The notes: a model not told the origin generated them from the letters alone. A stretch of 64,000 nucleotides of DNA from Candidatus Odyssella thessalonicensis L13 (GCF_000190415.1 NZ_AEWF01000001.1:62001-126000); one strand, 5' to 3'; counted from the first letter of the stretch, positions 18,296 to 28,013 are shown. A program made the numbers and translations.

Positions 18296-20077
18296 TTAAT
18301 AAACCCGCTTTTTAGGGGGAATGACATCAATTTCACTGGTTAAAGTTTTCATTTGTACAGGACGGTAAGCAATGTTGGTCTTGTCCCCCTTAAAGGTGCA
18401 TAAGGTATGCTTCAACCATTCACTATCATTCCGGTCTGGATAGTCTTCTCGAGCATGAGCGCCGCGGCTTTCCTTACGGTTTAAGGCAGAGGCGAACGTT
18501 ACCATACTTTGTTCCAATAAATTGTGCAGTTCCAAACATTCAACCAAGTCACTGTTCCAAATCAAACTTTTATCATTAATCTGAATATGGTCTAGACTAG
18601 CATGGACTTCCTTAATTTTTTCAAAACCTTCAGACATATATTTATCTTCACGGAATACGGCACAGTATTGTTGCATTGTCCGCTGCATATTGAGGCGGAT
18701 ATCTCCACACTTAAGGGTACCTTGGCGGTGACGGATCTTATCCATTCTCTCCAGCGCTTCTTCCCCTGCCGAAGGTGGTAGCGTATCATGAGGGCTATTT
18801 GGGCGGATCAGCTCTACAGCACGGTGGGCAGCAGCTCGTCCGAATACCACCAGATCCAATAAGGAATTGGTGCCTAGACGGTTGGCGCCATGAACGGAAA
18901 CACACGCCGCCTCACCGATAGCCATCAATCGAGGGACCACTGTTCCTTGAGCATCCTTAATAACTTCGGCCATATAATTGGTTGGAATTCCGCCCATATT
19001 ATAGTGTACTGTTGGCAGCACTGGGATTGGTTCTTTTGTAACGTCAACGCCGGCAAAAATCTTGGCCGTTTCAGAAATTCCAGGAAGGCGTTCGTGTAGG
19101 ACTTTAGGATCTAAATGCTCTAAGTGTAAAAAGATATGGTCTTTATGGGGACCAACACCACGACCTTCGTTAATTTCTATGGTCATAGCCCGGCTGACGA
19201 CATCACGGGAAGCTAAGTCTTTAGCGTTGGGCGCGTACCGCTCCATAAACCGTTCTCCGGCGCTATTGGTTAAGTATCCACCTTCGCCGCGTGCTCCTTC
19301 GGTGATAAGACACCCTGATCCATAAATCCCTGTGGGATGAAATTGAATAAATTCCATATCCTGTAAGGGTAAGCCAGCACGCAAGACCATGGCATTGCCA
19401 TCACCTGTACAGGTGTGAGCAGAGGTACAAGAGAAAAAGGCGCGACCATAGCCACCGGTAGCCAGGACAACCATGTGGGCCTGGAAGCGGTGAAGGGTGC
19501 CATCTTCTAAACACAGGGCCATGATGCCGCGGCAGCGTCCTTTTTCATCCATAATGAGATCAAGGGCAAAGTACTCCACAAAGAACTGGGCTTGATGTTT
19601 TAAGCATTGCTGATAAAGAGTGTGAAGAATTGCATGCCCAGTGCGATCGGCGGCTGCACAGGCGCGCTTGGCCATGGATTCACCCTGGTTAATGGTATGG
19701 CCACCGAAGGGGCGCTGATATATTTTGCCTTCGGGGGTTCGTGAAAACGGCACCCCGAAATGTTCAAGCTCAATAACAGAGGGAATGGCGTTACGGCACA
19801 TATATTCGATAGCATCCTGATCCCCGAGCCAATCCGAGCCCTTGACGGTATCGTAAAAATGGTTTTTCCAGTTATCGCCGTCCCCCATATTGCCTAGAGC
19901 TGCACCAATGCCGCCTTGCGCCGCCACGGTATGGCTGCGCGTGGGGAAAACTTTAGTTACACACGCCGTTTTAAGGCCAGCAGCACACATGCCCAGCGTC
20001 GCTCTTAGTCCAGCACCGCCTGCACCCACAACCACGACATCAAAGCGATGATCAATAATCTTGTAGCTTTCTGCCAT
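18296..20077 (-). CDS. sdhA: Succinate dehydrogenase flavoprotein subunit
   Basis: A 593-residue SdhA of normal length. It oxidises succinate to fumarate. Features: the FAD-binding GAGGAGLRA near residue 17, [16 protein letters not shown] with the His that binds FAD covalently, the active-site segments GGHTINQG and [14 protein letters not shown], and the flavin-contacting [15 protein letters not shown]. Its ATG directly follows the sdhD stop, so translation is likely coupled. Confidence 0.98.
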   Translation of the reverse strand: MAESYKIIDHRFDVVVVGAGGAGLRATLGMCAAGLKTACVTKVFPTRSHTVAAQGGIGAALGNMGDGDNWKNHFYDTVKGSDWLGDQDAIEYMCRNAIPSVIELEHFGVPFSRTPEGKIYQRPFGGHTINQGESMAKRACAAADRTGHAILHTLYQQCLKHQAQFFVEYFALDLIMDEKGRCRGIMALCLEDGTLHRFQAHMVVLATGGYGRAFFSCTSAHTCTGDGNAMVLRAGLPLQDMEFIQFHPTGIYGSGCLITEGARGEGGYLTNSAGERFMERYAPNAKDLASRDVVSRAMTIEINEGRGVGPHKDHIFLHLEHLDPKVLHERLPGISETAKIFAGVDVTKEPIPVLPTVHYNMGGIPTNYMAEVIKDAQGTVVPRLMAIGEAACVSVHGANRLGTNSLLDLVVFGRAAAHRAVELIRPNSPHDTLPPSAGEEALERMDKIRHRQGTLKCGDIRLNMQRTMQQYCAVFREDKYMSEGFEKIKEVHASLDHIQINDKSLIWNSDLVECLELHNLLEQSMVTFASALNRKESRGAHAREDYPDRNDSEWLKHTLCTFKGDKTNIAYRPVQMKTLTSEIDVIPPKKRVY

Positions 20078-20476
20078 TTATTTGATTCCTTTAAGCATGA
20101 TGTGAATAAGTAAGAATAGCGTAAATACGGGAAGCAAGTAGCCTGCAAGGCGTACTTTTAACAGCAATCCATAACGCCAGCATGGGCTGTGGACATAATC
20201 TTCAATAATGACTTGTAAGCCTAAGGCTGCATGATAACTAGCGCTGGCGACAAACAAAAACACAACTGCGGCCGCCCAAGGACAACTTAAGAATCCAATC
20301 ATCTCAGCATAGGGAAGCTGATGATGTTGGCTTAGCCAGATGGTTATCACTAAACCTAACGGAGCCAATAATATACCACTGACCCGTTGAGCAATCCAAT
20401 GGCCGCTACCTTCTTTAGCGGATCCCAGCCCTTTAGCTCGCTTCGTCGGCGACTGAAATTCTTGAGATGCTGTCAT
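20078..20476 (-). CDS. sdhD: Succinate dehydrogenase membrane anchor subunit
   Basis: I choose the ATG at 20476 (132 residues, MTASQEF) because it overlaps the sdhC stop as ATGA and has GGAG eight bases upstream; longer starts at 20488 and 20530 overlap sdhC coding sequence. Three membrane segments are visible, with GSGHWIAQRVSGI before the first and SYHAALGLQVIIEDYVH in the second, where the His is the expected haem b ligand and the Asp-Tyr pair lies near the quinone site. It anchors SdhAB in the cytoplasmic membrane and helps reduce ubiquinone. Confidence 0.92.
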   Translation of the reverse strand: MTASQEFQSPTKRAKGLGSAKEGSGHWIAQRVSGILLAPLGLVITIWLSQHHQLPYAEMIGFLSCPWAAAVVFLFVASASYHAALGLQVIIEDYVHSPCWRYGLLLKVRLAGYLLPVFTLFLLIHIMLKGIK

Positions 20477-20841
20477 GCGAGTCTCCATGTTAATAGCGTG
20501 GCGATAATCGAAGTCAAGATGACAAGCCATCCTGTAATACGTACTATGTGAAGCTCATATCCTTGGCCAATATCCCAGGCGAGATGGCGAATACCATTGG
20601 CTAAGTGATAGTAGAAACCAAACAGGCTAAAAAATAATACGGTCTGCCCTATCCAGGACCCCATAAATTGTTTAAAGCATAAATAGCTAGCCTCATCCAT
20701 GGCTAGACTTATAATCCATGCTATAAAGAATAGCAGCGATATAACCAATCCTATGCCGGTGATACGATGTAATATCGATAACACTGAAGTTATTTGAGGA
20801 CGATATATTTGCAAATGGGGAGATAAAGGGCGTGGCTTCAT
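20473..20841 (-). CDS. sdhC: Succinate dehydrogenase cytochrome b556 subunit
   Basis: A 122-residue SdhC with the family start RPLSPHLQIYRPQ, then ILHRITGIGL (quinone-site Ser and Arg region) and three membrane helices. FYYHLANGIRHLAWDIG holds the haem-ligand His. It is the first gene of sdhCDAB and overlaps sdhD. Upstream is a 354-base non-coding stretch that must hold the operon promoter. Confidence 0.95.
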   Translation of the reverse strand: MKPRPLSPHLQIYRPQITSVLSILHRITGIGLVISLLFFIAWIISLAMDEASYLCFKQFMGSWIGQTVLFFSLFGFYYHLANGIRHLAWDIGQGYELHIVRITGWLVILTSIIATLLTWRLA

Positions 20842-21195
20842 TTGTAAATTTCAAGTTTAAATAAAATTTATATTTAAATTCTATCTCAGCTCTGTTATAG
20901 GAGGCAAGGGGAGGGGAAATAAATTAAGAAAGACTTAAAAAACAAGACTAAGCCTGAAATAGGGGCAAGATTTTATTTTTTTAATATTCAAGCTTAATGC
21001 TTGCAGTTTGCAAGATTCAGAATGAAAAGAGTGTATCTATACTTCAGCACGTTAATCATTAATCTTTAGCTAAGCTATCTGCGAGGGCTTTAATAACAAA
21101 GAAATCTATTTTTATGCGGGAGGAAGGAAACTTCTCACAGAAAACCTAGTTATTGAAATTCTGAGAGGATAAACATACATCCTCTCTTTCGAGCC
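20842..21195. other. Intergenic stretch upstream of sdhCDAB
   Basis: A 354-base AT-rich stretch between the sdhC start and the end of the F-box/TPR gene, both on the minus strand. Apart from the hairpin at 21163-21186 I see no gene or RNA. It presumably holds the sdh promoter. Confidence 0.5.
21163..21186 (-). terminator. Hairpin after the F-box/TPR gene
   Basis: Perfect 8-bp stem, GAGAGGAT with ATCCTCTC, loop of eight bases, ten bases past the minus-strand stop. There is no good T-run on the minus strand, so it may act as an mRNA end structure. Confidence 0.4.
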
Positions 21196-22977
21196 TCATT
21201 CTTGAATTTTCAGACTTCGATCTTTAACTGCAAGCTGCCCTAAAATGTCATGGAGTACATGGATTTCCTTTAACTGGTCAGGTGAGTAACCATTCTTGTT
21301 GGGCAATTTGCTTGGCGCCTTCTTTCTTTTAATAAGTTCTTGCCAAAAAAATGTTGTTCCTTTGTCAATTAAGTTATACTTTCTTAAATGTTCAGAGTAA
21401 AGCTTATAAACTTCTGCTCGCTGCTGAACAATTTTCTCTGTCGTTAGGAGGGAGAAACAGTGCTGGGTCCTTCCTTCTTCATACAGACTTAATATTACCT
21501 CATATTGACGTAATGATTTTTCAAATGTCCCCTGTTCTGCAAGAATTTGAGCATAACAAAGTAAGGCATTTATATTGTTGAGTTGGCAAGACTGCACTAT
21601 TAAATCTAAGCCTTTTTGTTGCGAAGAAAAGTAACAAGATCGATATAATAAGTTGCCTTGGCAATAGAGCGCTTGGGCATATAGGGTTGTGGCCGGTAGC
21701 TTAGTCAGCCACAAATAACGGCGTGAACTGGTTAGGTCACTTGTATAGGGAATAAAATTTAGATCAGATAATTTCTTAAATATTTTTATTGCCTTATGAT
21801 AGACTTTTTTCTTTATAAAGACGTATCCCAGATTATATTGAGCGCTATAAACGCCTTTATAAGCTGCAATTTTTAAATATGAGGCTGCTTTAGCTTGTAA
21901 AACATCTCTGTCGGCAGCACCTTTACTCTTAACCCAATAAAAGGAGCCCAAGAGAGATTGGGCCTTGGCGTATCCTTGCTCAGCTGCCTTCTTTAGATAG
22001 TTTTGAGCTTGGGTTTTAGACATGGGGAGCATGCCTTCTAGACCATATAATCCGTAATAATACTGGGCTTTTGGTTGTCCTGATTTTGCCCTCTCTTTTA
22101 AAGTAAGATCTAAATCCATCACTGGATTTCCTCGAGGTATTTTCAGGAGGTAAGATAAAATAGCAGGCTCATATCCCTCAATAACGGCAGCTTGTAGATC
22201 TTTTATAGCTTGATTCATACATGCTGCTCTCCCTTCCAGCTCATGGATGATATTAATACAGTTTTCTTCTAAATTTTTCACAGTAACCATAGAATAATCT
22301 CGACACCGCGATGATAGCAAAGCATTTGCCCGAGCAACTCTTGTGGGATTTATATGATGTTCACTCCGAAGCTTTCGCCTTTGTTGCGGGTTTCCATAAA
22401 GCATCGTGTACTTTATAAATTTAATAAGTATTTTTTGCGAATTGGGAAATAATCGGCGAGCCTTTTCTAAGGATTCAATAGCTGCACTGTATCTCTCTGC
22501 GGCTTGATAAAGGATGGCTAATGTAAGCATATAGCTAATTCTTTCTCGGGAAGGGGAAAAGCGTATAAAAGCCTCAGGGAGCTTGTTCCTAAAATCCTGC
22601 TCAGCTTTAAAATGTTTGGCTAGATGAATAAATAGATCATTGATATGGCGTTGCTTCCAATGACTGTTTCCCTCAAGCATAAATTTGATAACACTCATAT
22701 TCTTGAAAGGGTAAACCCTTAAGTCTTCTCTTACTAAACGGTAAGGCAAACGTTCTAAAAGGTCATTGACTGCATCTCTATAGGTAGGATTAACTTGTCG
22801 CAAGATTGCAAGGTCTTGAGGCGAGGTAAAGCTCAAGATATGGCTGCCCAATTCTGCGGGAAGGTTAAACGGTCCTCTATTAACCTCAACCGCATTTGTT
22901 GAGATTGATAATAAATAAGATAAAAGCGGGAGGGCTAAAGTGGCACTCCATAATCTCTTCACAAATTTTGGTAGCAT
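21196..22977 (-). CDS. Exported F-box-like / Sel1 / TPR protein
   Basis: A 593-residue protein. Residues 1-29 look like a signal peptide (ATLALPLLSYLLSISTNA). Residues about 36-72 are F-box-like (FNLPAELGSHILSF, LRQVNPTYRDAVND). A TPR-like stretch near 155-185 (AILYQAAERYSAAIESLEKA) is followed by canonical Sel1 repeats at about 270-390 (SGQPKAQYYYGLYGL, AQNYLKKAAEQGYAKAQSLLG, AASYLKIAAYKGVYSAQYNLG) and further TPR-like helices. It differs from the 0.3-10 kb family: the repeats are standard Sel1, and the LGFT and LRW motifs are absent. A host-directed adaptor role is inferred from the fold combination. Confidence 0.7.
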   Translation of the reverse strand: MLPKFVKRLWSATLALPLLSYLLSISTNAVEVNRGPFNLPAELGSHILSFTSPQDLAILRQVNPTYRDAVNDLLERLPYRLVREDLRVYPFKNMSVIKFMLEGNSHWKQRHINDLFIHLAKHFKAEQDFRNKLPEAFIRFSPSRERISYMLTLAILYQAAERYSAAIESLEKARRLFPNSQKILIKFIKYTMLYGNPQQRRKLRSEHHINPTRVARANALLSSRCRDYSMVTVKNLEENCINIIHELEGRAACMNQAIKDLQAAVIEGYEPAILSYLLKIPRGNPVMDLDLTLKERAKSGQPKAQYYYGLYGLEGMLPMSKTQAQNYLKKAAEQGYAKAQSLLGSFYWVKSKGAADRDVLQAKAASYLKIAAYKGVYSAQYNLGYVFIKKKVYHKAIKIFKKLSDLNFIPYTSDLTSSRRYLWLTKLPATTLYAQALYCQGNLLYRSCYFSSQQKGLDLIVQSCQLNNINALLCYAQILAEQGTFEKSLRQYEVILSLYEEGRTQHCFSLLTTEKIVQQRAEVYKLYSEHLRKYNLIDKGTTFFWQELIKRKKAPSKLPNKNGYSPDQLKEIHVLHDILGQLAVKDRSLKIQE

Positions 22978-23214
22978 TTTAGATAACCATTAGTAAAATT
23001 TAATTTAAATTTATTTTTCCAGTTTTTTTAAGTATTTCTCAATCAATTTTTCATGGTTGACCGCAGAGTGAGTATTCAACATCTATAAAACGGTTCATAA
23101 AAAATATCTTTCATGGGCATTTTATTATAGATGATAAGTATTGTTTTAAATTAACCAATTGATATATAAAAGTTTTTGTAAGTTGGACATTTCTGTCTAT
23201 CGAAGGAAAGCTTC

Positions 23215-24396
23215 ATGAAAATTCTTGAAAATTTATGGTCACTGCGGACGAGAAAGAAGTCCAGCAGTGTGGCCCCTTATATTGCGTATAATGCGCTGGG
23301 GAAACCGGTGTGGACGCCAAGAAACTATGCGCTGCTTGCAGATGAGGGGTATCAGAAAAATGTTATTGTTTATCGCTGCGTAACCTTAATTGCCAAAGGT
23401 GTGGGGAGCATTCCCTGGCTTCTTTATCATCGGGATGATGAGGTTGAGCACCACCCTATTTTAAATCTATTAAATTGTCCCAGCCCGCGTCAAGCAGGCT
23501 CAGCTTTTATGGAAGCCATGGTTGGGCATTTGTTGTTATCAGGGAATGCCTATATTGAAGCAGTTTTTGATCAAGCGAATAAAGTTAGAGAATTATATGC
23601 TCTAAGACCGGATCGGATGAAAGTGATTCCTGGTATTGCTGGTATCCCCTCTGGATTTGAGTATGAGGTCGATGGTTATAAAAGGCGCTTAGAATGTGAT
23701 CCGATTACCGGGCATTCTGCTGTTCTGCATTTGAAAAATTTCCATCCTTTGAATGATTGGTATGGAATGAGTCCTATTGAAGCCGCAGCTCGGTCAATAG
23801 ATCAGCATAATATTGTGGCCGAGCACAACCTTGCCTTAATGCAAAATGGCGGCCGTCCAAGTGGGGCCCTGATGTTTAAGCCCGGCAATTGTTTGCCGAT
23901 GACAGAAAAACAACGGGACTCTTTGCGCGAAGACATACGACGTATCTACGAAGGCAGTAATAATGCTGGCAGAATTATGGTTCTTGAGGGAGATTTTGAT
24001 TGGAAAGAAATGGGGCTGAGTCCAAAGGATCTGGATTTTATTGAAGGTAAAAAGATGTCAGCTCGGGAAATATCTCAAGCTTTTGGTGTGCCCCCGATGC
24101 TTGTTGGCATTGCAGGTGATGCGACCTTTGCCAATTATAAGGAGGCACGTTACCATTTATGGGAAGACACAATTTTGCCATTAATGGAATTTTTGATAGC
24201 CGAGTTCAATTTATGGCTTTGCCCTTATTTTGGGGAGGGCTACCGCCTGTCCTACGATGCGGATGCGATCCCTGCGTTGGCCCAGCGACGCGAATCACTT
24301 TGGGCTAAAATCCAAGCTGCAGACTTTTTAACAATTAATGAAAAACGCCAAGCAGTCGGGTATGGACCTATTGCTGAAGGTGACAAGCTGCTTTAG
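23215..24396 (+). CDS. Phage/GTA-type portal protein (HK97 family)
   Basis: A 393-residue portal protein of the HK97/lambda-like class, which forms the DNA gateway at one capsid corner. Diagnostic stretches are GKPVWTPRNYALLADEGY, VYRCVTLIAKGVGSIPWLLY, LLSGNAYIEAV, LYALRPDRMKVIPG, YGMSPIEAAARSID and ISQAFGVPPMLVGI. The first two closely resemble portals of alphaproteobacterial gene-transfer-agent clusters. AAGGAAAG precedes the ATG. It opens a same-strand block running to 31461. No large-terminase gene is found upstream, where one is normally adjacent. Confidence 0.9.
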   Translation: MKILENLWSLRTRKKSSSVAPYIAYNALGKPVWTPRNYALLADEGYQKNVIVYRCVTLIAKGVGSIPWLLYHRDDEVEHHPILNLLNCPSPRQAGSAFMEAMVGHLLLSGNAYIEAVFDQANKVRELYALRPDRMKVIPGIAGIPSGFEYEVDGYKRRLECDPITGHSAVLHLKNFHPLNDWYGMSPIEAAARSIDQHNIVAEHNLALMQNGGRPSGALMFKPGNCLPMTEKQRDSLREDIRRIYEGSNNAGRIMVLEGDFDWKEMGLSPKDLDFIEGKKMSAREISQAFGVPPMLVGIAGDATFANYKEARYHLWEDTILPLMEFLIAEFNLWLCPYFGEGYRLSYDADAIPALAQRRESLWAKIQAADFLTINEKRQAVGYGPIAEGDKLL

Positions 24397-24406
24397 GAGA
24401 ACGTAT

Positions 24407-24463
24407 ATGCAACTTTACAGCGATAAAAAGAGTAAAATAGTGCGACCTAGGGAGAAAGTATGA
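24407..24463 (+). CDS. Possible 18-residue ORF between portal and protease
   Basis: ATG at 24407 has AGGAGA eight bases upstream and runs 18 codons (MQLYSDKKSKIV and on) to a TGA that overlaps the protease ATG as ATGA. It may be a tiny virion-cluster gene or a coupling leader for the protease. Only ribosome site and overlap support it. Confidence 0.4.
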   Translation: MQLYSDKKSKIVRPREKV

Positions 24464-25011
24464 TTAAACAGTTAGGGATTCCTTTTTCGATAAAAAGCCA
24501 TCAAGAAGATGGCTTTTTTTGTGGCTATGCTAGCGTATTTGAGGTCACCGACCATCATCAAGAAATAGTCGCTCGCCGGGCTTTTCAGCAGTCTCTTAAT
24601 AAATGGCGTGGTAAGGGCCGTTTACCTAAGATGTTATGGCAGCATGATCAACGTAGACCCATTGGCGTGTGGGATGAAATTTATGAAGATGAGCATGGAT
24701 TATTTGTAAAAGGGCGCCTGTTATTAGATTTAGCAGCGGGTAGAGAAGCTTACTCTTTATTAAAAGCCGGCGTTATTGATAGCCTCTCTATTGGCTTCAA
24801 ACCAGTGCGGGCTATCAAGGACCCTAAAAGAAATGCTCGAGTTCTTGAAGAAGTCGATTTATTGGAAATATCTTTAGTGACTTTTGCAGCAAACCCTGAT
24901 GCAAAGATCACGACAGTCAAGGAATTTGTTGAGAACGATGCTATCGTTCGGCAAATCAAAGAGCTTAGCAGATTGCTGAAGGCTCATAATCTTAATAAAG
25001 GAAGGATGTAA
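24460..25011 (+). CDS. HK97-family prohead protease
   Basis: A 183-residue protease that trims capsid subunits during head assembly. Typical features: DGFFCGYASVFEV near the start, RRAFQQSL, LPKMLWQHDQRRPIGVWDEI with the catalytic-region His, GLFVKGRLLLD, LKAGVIDSLSIGFKPV carrying the catalytic Ser, and LLEISLVTFAANPDAKI. It lies between portal and capsid, the standard order. The stop is three bases before the capsid ATG. Confidence 0.92.
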   Translation: MIKQLGIPFSIKSHQEDGFFCGYASVFEVTDHHQEIVARRAFQQSLNKWRGKGRLPKMLWQHDQRRPIGVWDEIYEDEHGLFVKGRLLLDLAAGREAYSLLKAGVIDSLSIGFKPVRAIKDPKRNARVLEEVDLLEISLVTFAANPDAKITTVKEFVENDAIVRQIKELSRLLKAHNLNKGRM

Positions 25012-25014
25012 TAG

Positions 25015-26121
25015 ATGACAGAAATCATGACCAGCTTAGACGAACTTAACGTCTCTATAAAGGATTTTGCCCTCGAGCAGACGAAAAAGCTGGGGCAAGT
25101 GGAAGAGACTTTATCTAAAACAGCTGCACGCTTAGATCAAGTAGAAGTTGCCCTCAAACGCCCCCAGGTAACAGAAGCTAAGTCGCTAGAATGTGACGGG
25201 TTTGGCCGCTTTGTTCGCAAGGGGATCGATGATATCTCCATTAAGTCTATGATTAGTGCCGACGATGCTAAAGGGGGGTATCTTATTCCGCACTCTGCTG
25301 TTCAGTTGATCAACCAGCAACTTCAATCACGCTCAATTATCCGGCGCTTAGCCTCCGTTGCTACCATCACTAATGATAGCTTAGATTTGTTGGTGGAAAA
25401 AAGCGAACCTGATGTGGGTTGGGTTGCTGAAACGGACCGACGCGATGAAACTTCTGCGCCAGAACTGATTAAAGTTTCTATCCCGGCCCATGAAATTTTT
25501 GCCAAGCCACGCGTCAGCCAAAGGATGCTCGATGATGCTGCCATTAATATTGAATCATGGCTCGCAGAGCGGATCGCCGATAAAATGGCAAAGACTGAAA
25601 ATCAAGCCTTTTTATATGGGGATGGATCAGCAAAGCCTAAAGGGATACTGGCCTATCCTGCGGTTGCCCTTGGTAAAGGCGAATGGGGCAAAATAGAGTC
25701 CATATCCCTTGCTCTCAATAAAGAAACCGCCGCCGATGCTTTAATTGATTTATTTTATGCCATGAAATCCGAATATTTGGATGGAGCATGCTGGATAATG
25801 TCGCGTGCTGTGGCCGCTCGGATCCGTAAGTTAAAGGATGGTCAAGGAAGCTATTTATGGCAGCCGGCCTTAGCCGCTGATCAACCTAATCTCTTGCTGG
25901 GATACCCGGTCTACTTATGTGATGATATGAAGCCCGAAGAAGAAAAACTCATTTTTGCTAACATTCATAAGGCCTATCAGGTAGTTGATCGTTCGAACAT
26001 AAACGTTCTACGTGACCCATTTTCAGCTAAGCCCTATGTGGAGTTTTATACCACTAAACGCGTTGGCGGTGATGTCATCAACTTTGATGCCGTCAAAATT
26101 GCCAATTTAACAGAGGAGTAA
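25015..26121 (+). CDS. Major capsid protein (HK97 fold)
   Basis: A 368-residue major head protein. Residues about 20-55 are a coiled delta-type scaffold region (LGQVEETLSKTAARLDQVE). The mature part begins near FGRFVRKGI; DAKGGYLIPHSAVQLI, GWVAETDRRDETSAPEL, ESWLAERIADKMAKTENQAFLYGDG and KPKGILAY are typical of HK97-like and GTA-like capsids. Cleavage by the upstream protease is expected between the scaffold region and the mature part. The frame is intact. Confidence 0.93.
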   Translation: MTEIMTSLDELNVSIKDFALEQTKKLGQVEETLSKTAARLDQVEVALKRPQVTEAKSLECDGFGRFVRKGIDDISIKSMISADDAKGGYLIPHSAVQLINQQLQSRSIIRRLASVATITNDSLDLLVEKSEPDVGWVAETDRRDETSAPELIKVSIPAHEIFAKPRVSQRMLDDAAINIESWLAERIADKMAKTENQAFLYGDGSAKPKGILAYPAVALGKGEWGKIESISLALNKETAADALIDLFYAMKSEYLDGACWIMSRAVAARIRKLKDGQGSYLWQPALAADQPNLLLGYPVYLCDDMKPEEEKLIFANIHKAYQVVDRSNINVLRDPFSAKPYVEFYTTKRVGGDVINFDAVKIANLTEE

Positions 26122-26124
26122 TAA

Positions 26125-26685
26125 ATGTTGACCGTGACACAAACGCATGACCATACATGCGTGTCGCTGCAGCAGGTGAAGGCGCATTTGCGCCTTGACC
26201 ACAGCGAAGATGATGATTATTTATTACACCTTATTCAAGTGGCGACGAACTGGGTCGAAGACACGGTTAATTCCCCCTTGTTAGTAACCAGCTATTTATG
26301 GCAGCAATCATTGTCCTCAGCTCGTAATTTTAACGCTAAGCCGTTAATATCCAATCAGATCTCTCTCGTCCTGCCCAAACAAAATGTTACCGATATTAAG
26401 AGTGTCGTTTTAGTTGGAGGGGGGGGTGCTCGACGAGCTATCGCCTATAAGCTTAGGGAACATTTGGGGCAGCACATTATCCACATCGCTGAGGTGGGGG
26501 AGGCTCTTGAAATCGAATTTACAGCTGGGTTTGGTGAACGTCCGAATTGTGTTCCAGCCATTTTGCGCCAAGCACTTATCAATCATGTAACGTGCCATTA
26601 TGAGTCGCGCAGCGGTATTAGCCGTGATGATTACTTAGAGTTATTAAGAATGGTGCAACCATATCGTAGGATAGGCTTAATATGA
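26125..26685 (+). CDS. Head-tail connector (gp6-like)
   Basis: A 186-residue protein with SLQQVKAHLRLDHSEDDDYLLH at the front, the signature of gp6-like head-tail connectors (phage and GTA), which form the ring below the portal. It starts three bases after the capsid stop. The C-terminus (LRQALINHVTCHYESRSG, then LELLRMVQPYRRIGLI) is also typical. Its stop overlaps the next gene as ATGA. Confidence 0.85.
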   Translation: MLTVTQTHDHTCVSLQQVKAHLRLDHSEDDDYLLHLIQVATNWVEDTVNSPLLVTSYLWQQSLSSARNFNAKPLISNQISLVLPKQNVTDIKSVVLVGGGGARRAIAYKLREHLGQHIIHIAEVGEALEIEFTAGFGERPNCVPAILRQALINHVTCHYESRSGISRDDYLELLRMVQPYRRIGLI

Positions 26686-26978
26686 AGACATCAATGCTCA
26701 CTGAGCGGATTCAGCTCTGGCGACGAGAATTACAGGAAACACCAGAAGGGGATCTATCGGAGAGATGGAGTATAGCTGGGATAGCCTGGGCCGAGGTCAG
26801 ACTGAAAGGGGCTGAAAAAGGACGCTTAATTCTTGATGTACGTCTGCGTCCCACCCCCCATAAGTTTCATAGAATTAAATGGCAAAAAGTTTGGGCAGAT
26901 TGTTCTTCTCCTATATTGGAAAACCGCAATGTTTGGCGCGTCTTTGCCAAGTCCTGCCCCGATTTAACGGGATATTAA
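26682..26978 (+). CDS. Head-tail adaptor (head closure) protein
   Basis: A 98-residue protein: MLTERIQLWRRELQ, then RWSIAGIAWAEV and LRPTPHKFHRIKWQ. This beta-rich pattern fits the SPP1 gp16-like/GTA gp7-like head-tail adaptor family. It overlaps the connector gene, which supports the call. Sequence identity in this family is low, so the assignment rests on both context and pattern. Confidence 0.75.
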   Translation: MKTSMLTERIQLWRRELQETPEGDLSERWSIAGIAWAEVRLKGAEKGRLILDVRLRPTPHKFHRIKWQKVWADCSSPILENRNVWRVFAKSCPDLTGY

Positions 26979-27028
26979 CAATCCCGCCCTATATATAATC
27001 TTGTTACGACTATAAGGAGGCGAAAGTC

Positions 27029-27415
27029 ATGAGTGACTTTTCATTTTTGGCAACAGTTAAATCACATTTACAGTCGAAAGTAGCTGAACAAAATATTTAT
27101 TTGACGCCTCATACAGAGATAAAGTACCCGTGTTGTGTCTTAGAAGTTGATGAAATTAACCATAATACCAGCTTAGGCCACGATGCTGCTCAAACAAAAA
27201 TTAAATTCCGAACTGTCTGTCTGGATAATGATGCGGGTGTAAAAGCTAGTTTTATACAATCTCGGGAAATTAATCGCTTTCTTGATGGTCAAGTTTTAAC
27301 TCTTCCCGATGGCAGCAGAGCTGTCGTGAGGCTGATGGGAAGCGTTGTAGATATTTCTAAAAATGGCCAAAAAAAGACGGTCAGCCATTACTATGAGTCG
27401 TTGGTGCGGAGGTAA
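27029..27415 (+). CDS. Tail-terminator-like protein (DUF3168-type)
   Basis: A 128-residue protein with ATVKSHLQSKVAEQNIYL, YPCCVLEVDEI and a C-terminal strand HYYESLVRR, fitting the DUF3168/GTA gp8-like group of tail-terminator proteins that cap the tail at the head joint. AAGGAGGCG precedes ATG. In related clusters the next gene is the major tail protein; here it is a 30-codon ORF. Confidence 0.65.
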   Translation: MSDFSFLATVKSHLQSKVAEQNIYLTPHTEIKYPCCVLEVDEINHNTSLGHDAAQTKIKFRTVCLDNDAGVKASFIQSREINRFLDGQVLTLPDGSRAVVRLMGSVVDISKNGQKKTVSHYYESLVRR

Positions 27416-27418
27416 GTT

Positions 27419-27511
27419 ATGGATAAAGAGCAAATTATTGACGTTTTAACAGAAGAATTAGAAGAGCGTGAACGGACGCTACCTTTAGCCTTACCACGTT
27501 GGGTACAGTGA
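27419..27511 (+). CDS. Small 30-residue ORF in virion block
   Basis: ATG at 27419 has GGAGGT five bases upstream and runs 30 codons (MDKEQIIDVLTEELEERE and on) to TGA at 27509. Its position between the terminator-like gene and the next phage gene, with a very good ribosome site and no gap, suggests it is translated. It may be a truncated tail-assembly gene; no family is recognised. Confidence 0.5.
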   Translation: MDKEQIIDVLTEELEERERTLPLALPRWVQ

Positions 27512-27518
27512 GGACGTT

Positions 27519-28013
27519 ATGGAAACGGAATTAGTTATTTCAAGGTCAGGCTTTCCTCCCTTGTCAGCAAGAGGATGTATGCAAGAACTAATCCCTTTAG
27601 CCATGGGGCAGTTTCGGCGCACAGTTAATGGTGATCTGGTTTTTTTGGGCACTAATGGTAAAAAATATAAGACAACAATATCTTGTGAAGATAAAGCGGT
27701 CGTGGCCACAGACGGTCTTGAGGTCGGGATGGTAGTGGATGTCAACTGTATCCAGCGCTTATGGCAGCGTTGTACCGGTGGTAAAGCAATTTTAGAACGC
27801 TCTCCGGCTCCAGGGTCCATTCATGTGATCGATGAACACCATAATGCCTTACCAATCATCTGTTTCGATGGTCAAGAATTAACTTTGGCCTCCGATCAAC
27901 CCTGCTTTGTTAGCTATCGCCCTATTCTGACAATGCGTATTATTCGCTATATATTGAAAACAGATGAATGGGGAATTAAGACTGGCTGGCAAATGGAATT
28001 AGAGGAAGTTTAG
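27519..28013 (+). CDS. Phage structural protein of unknown role
   Basis: A 164-residue protein. RSGFPPLSARGCMQEL, LRRTVNGDL-like (FRRTVNGDLVFLG), KKYKTTISCEDK and GLEVGMVVDVNCIQRLW form a pattern I associate with small beta-rich proteins in alphaproteobacterial prophage tail modules. Its exact place in the virion is not known to me. GAGGA lies four bases before ATG. It is the last gene before a 255-base gap that holds a terminator. Confidence 0.55.
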   Translation: METELVISRSGFPPLSARGCMQELIPLAMGQFRRTVNGDLVFLGTNGKKYKTTISCEDKAVVATDGLEVGMVVDVNCIQRLWQRCTGGKAILERSPAPGSIHVIDEHHNALPIICFDGQELTLASDQPCFVSYRPILTMRIIRYILKTDEWGIKTGWQMELEEV

